Positions 6,058 to 7,257 of a DNA stretch of 7,257 nucleotides are shown in pieces. Under the pieces are notes generated by a model, which was given only the letters and a program-made list of their open reading frames with translations, was not told where the DNA came from and made no database searches. The stretch is from contig JALURJ010000342.1 in NCBI GenBank assembly GCA_027016915.1, forward strand, positions 1-7,257. Reading direction: 5' to 3'. The translations under genes were made by a program, and so were the position numbers. The DNA comes from Desulfurococcales archaeon. GTDB taxonomy: Archaea; Thermoproteota; Thermoprotei_A; Sulfolobales; WAQK01. Positions within the stretch are counted from its first letter, which is position 1. Each line of letters opens with the position of its first letter.

Positions 6058-6696
6058 ATGCCGAACGCCAGCAACACCATACTTGTCACGGGCTTCAGCT
6101 ACTACAGGAGATACGTGTACAATGTGAGCGGCCAGGTTGCCGAGGATCTTGACGGCGCCAGCATCGGGGGTTTCAGGGTTGTGGGCCTCGTCCTCCCGGT
6201 ATCGCTTAGGAGGGCTCTACCCATGCTTAGAGGCGCCCTCGAGGAATACAGGCCTGTGGTTGCAGTGTCTACGGGCCTCCACCCAGGCGCCAACGCTGTG
6301 CTTCTAGAGCTGGCTGCAGCCAACACAGCCTACTTCTCCACCAGCGATGTGGATGGTTATAGGGCGAAGCTGGATCCCCTGGAGCCCGGAGGCCCTCCCG
6401 TGGTCTCCACGGGTTTGCCTGTGAAGATGGTTGTGGAGGAGTGTGCTGAGAGGAGGGGGCTCAGGCTTAAGCCCAGCGTCTCCATAGGGACCTATCTGTG
6501 CAACGCCGCGGGGTACACAGTGATGAGCTACGCCGCCAGGGCCGGGGTTCCCGGAGGCTTCCTCCACCTGCCGCCGAGCACGGATATCGCCATGAAGCTG
6601 GGCCTCCGCAACATGCTGCCCTACAGCGAGATACTTGAGGCCGTGAGATGTGTGGCCGAGGTGGCGGTCGAGGCCCTCCTGCGAAGCAGTGAATAG
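6058..6696 (+). CDS. pcp: Pyroglutamyl-peptidase I (pyrrolidone-carboxylate peptidase), divergent
   Basis: Cytoplasmic cysteine peptidase of family C15, which removes N-terminal pyroglutamate from peptides. The product is 212 aa, the normal family length. The catalytic triad is visible at near-canonical positions: Glu84 in HPGANAVLLELAAAN, Cys148 in GTYLCNAAGY (family pattern G-T-x-x-C-N) and His170 in GGFLHLPPS; the well-studied bacterial enzyme has Glu81, Cys144 and His168. The strand-1 start VTGF is present, but the usual P-F-G that follows is replaced by SYYRR, and the Arg that usually follows the catalytic Glu is Leu85. The fold and catalysis therefore look intact while the substrate pocket may differ. 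It has its own TATA box, and the nitrilase gene follows after 33 nt, possibly on the same transcript. An alternative is a family C15 relative with changed specificity. Confidence 0.85.
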   Translation: MPNASNTILVTGFSYYRRYVYNVSGQVAEDLDGASIGGFRVVGLVLPVSLRRALPMLRGALEEYRPVVAVSTGLHPGANAVLLELAAANTAYFSTSDVDGYRAKLDPLEPGGPPVVSTGLPVKMVVEECAERRGLRLKPSVSIGTYLCNAAGYTVMSYAARAGVPGGFLHLPPSTDIAMKLGLRNMLPYSEILEAVRCVAEVAVEALLRSSE

Positions 6697-6716
6697 GGAT
6701 AAGCAACCAGTATCCC
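6696..6716. repeat. Inverted repeat between pcp and the nitrilase gene
   Basis: GGGATA (6696-6701) and TATCCC (6711-6716) form a perfect 6-bp stem with a 9-nt loop, starting at the last base of the pcp stop codon. A competing stem, CCAG (6707-6710) with CTGG (6717-6720), touches the nitrilase ribosome-binding site. It may be an operator or a weak RNA hairpin; no T-run follows, so a terminator is unlikely. Confidence 0.25.
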
Positions 6717-6719
6717 CTG

Positions 6720-6723
6720 GGTG
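6720..6723 (+). promoter_or_regulatory. Ribosome binding site GGTG for the nitrilase gene
   Basis: GGTG is followed by a 6-nt spacer and TTG 6730. This favours TTG 6730 over the in-frame GTG at 6721, which overlaps the site. A weak A/T run, GGATAAG (6697-6703), is the only upstream TATA candidate, so read-through from pcp is plausible. Confidence 0.5.
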
Positions 6724-6729
6724 TTCTGC

Positions 6730-7257
6730 TTGGCAGGCAGGGTTCTCAGGCTAGGCATACTCCAGCTAGCCGCCTCGGCTTCGAAGGAGGAGGCTATAGA
6801 GGGTCTCCGAGCCTTCTCCCGCAGGATCCGCGAGGCAGACCTCCTAATAATGCCGGAGTACGCTATGGTGGACCCAACCGACATGCCCCCGGAGAAACTC
6901 TGGGAGCAGGCCGAGGATCTGGGGGAGCCTGGGCCCTGGCTGAGGGAGGTGGAAAGGCTTGCCAGGGAGCACGGGGCCTGCGTAGTAGCCACCGTGTTTA
7001 GGAGGAGCCCCGAGCCTCCGAGAGTGCTGAACACTTCTCTAGTCATGGACAGGGAGGGAAGAGTTCTGGGCAGCTACGACAAGACGCACCTATTCGACGT
7101 GCTGGGCTACAGGGAGTCGGCGAAAATCTATCCGGGCTCCAGGCTCTTTACTCCAGTCGAGGCCTGCGGCGCCAGGCTGGGCCTAGCCATATGTTTCGAG
7201 GTAAGGTATCCCGAGATATTCAGGGCCCAGGCCCTCCAGGGGGCCGAGCTCGTGGTG
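6730..7257 (+). CDS. Nitrilase-superfamily amidohydrolase (carbon-nitrogen hydrolase), 3' end outside window
   Basis: Partial gene: 176 codons are open to the window edge, about two thirds of a usual 260-280 aa member. All three catalytic residues of the superfamily are visible: Glu43 in LIMPEYAM, Lys118 in SYDKTHLFDV, and the nucleophile Cys155 in GLAICFEVRYPE (more often CYDLRFPE). N-terminal RLGILQLA is the typical first strand. The run KTHLFDV followed by ES and YPG resembles the Nit1/Nit2 branch, which includes omega-amidase and deaminated-glutathione amidase, so hydrolysis of a small amide to acid plus ammonia is the best guess. N-carbamoyl amide hydrolase is an alternative. It lacks a signal peptide and should be cytoplasmic. 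It follows pcp closely. The C-terminal residues cannot be judged. Confidence 0.88.
   Translation, partial: MAGRVLRLGILQLAASASKEEAIEGLRAFSRRIREADLLIMPEYAMVDPTDMPPEKLWEQAEDLGEPGPWLREVERLAREHGACVVATVFRRSPEPPRVLNTSLVMDREGRVLGSYDKTHLFDVLGYRESAKIYPGSRLFTPVEACGARLGLAICFEVRYPEIFRAQALQGAELVV

Noticed and set aside
6621..7046. Minus-strand frame of 141 codons over the pcp end and nitrilase start
   Set aside because: It is Ser-rich shadow sequence opposite two well-supported genes.
59..7257. Idea that the whole cluster is a defence island or mobile element
   Set aside because: No nuclease-helicase, toxin, transposase, integrase or flanking repeat was found; every gene fits a metabolic, transport or surface enzyme family, and codon use looks even across the window.

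Overview
The window looks like chromosomal DNA of a hyperthermophilic crenarchaeon, most probably Aeropyrum or a close Desulfurococcales relative. This is an inference from GC-rich coding sequence heavy in AGG and ATA codons, TATA-type (box A) promoters, very short gaps between genes, start codons that are mostly TTG or GTG, and short GGTG or GGAGGG ribosome-binding sites. No rRNA, tRNA, CRISPR array, insertion sequence or integrase was seen.

Layout: one gene on the minus strand and five on the plus strand. At 59-1201 (minus) lies a 12-helix major facilitator superfamily (MFS) transporter. A divergent promoter region of about 180 bp separates it from a membrane-anchored alpha/beta hydrolase with extra C-terminal membrane helices (1381-3093). 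That gene runs, after 14 nt, into an MBL-fold metallohydrolase (3108-4040), so the pair is likely one transcript. A 74-nt gap with TATA-like boxes and a small dyad precedes a large cell-surface protein (4115-6016): signal anchor, Thr-rich stalk, GH99-like endo-alpha-mannosidase/mannanase domain and an unassigned helical C-terminal domain. A consensus TTTATA box just after its stop drives a pyroglutamyl-peptidase I (6058-6696). After 33 nt comes a nitrilase-superfamily amidase cut off by the window end (6730-7257).

How the genes may work together: two proteins (the alpha/beta hydrolase and the GH99-like protein) are predicted to place catalytic domains outside the membrane, and an MFS carrier lies beside them. 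Pyroglutamyl peptidase and the nitrilase are cytoplasmic amide or peptide hydrolases. A theme of breakdown of external glycans, esters and peptides with uptake of products is possible. The separate promoters argue against a single dedicated pathway, and nothing here proves a new defence or mobile system. The most unusual items are the stalk-mounted GH99-like enzyme with its unknown C-terminal domain, the hydrolase-membrane fusion, and the uniform start-site geometry.
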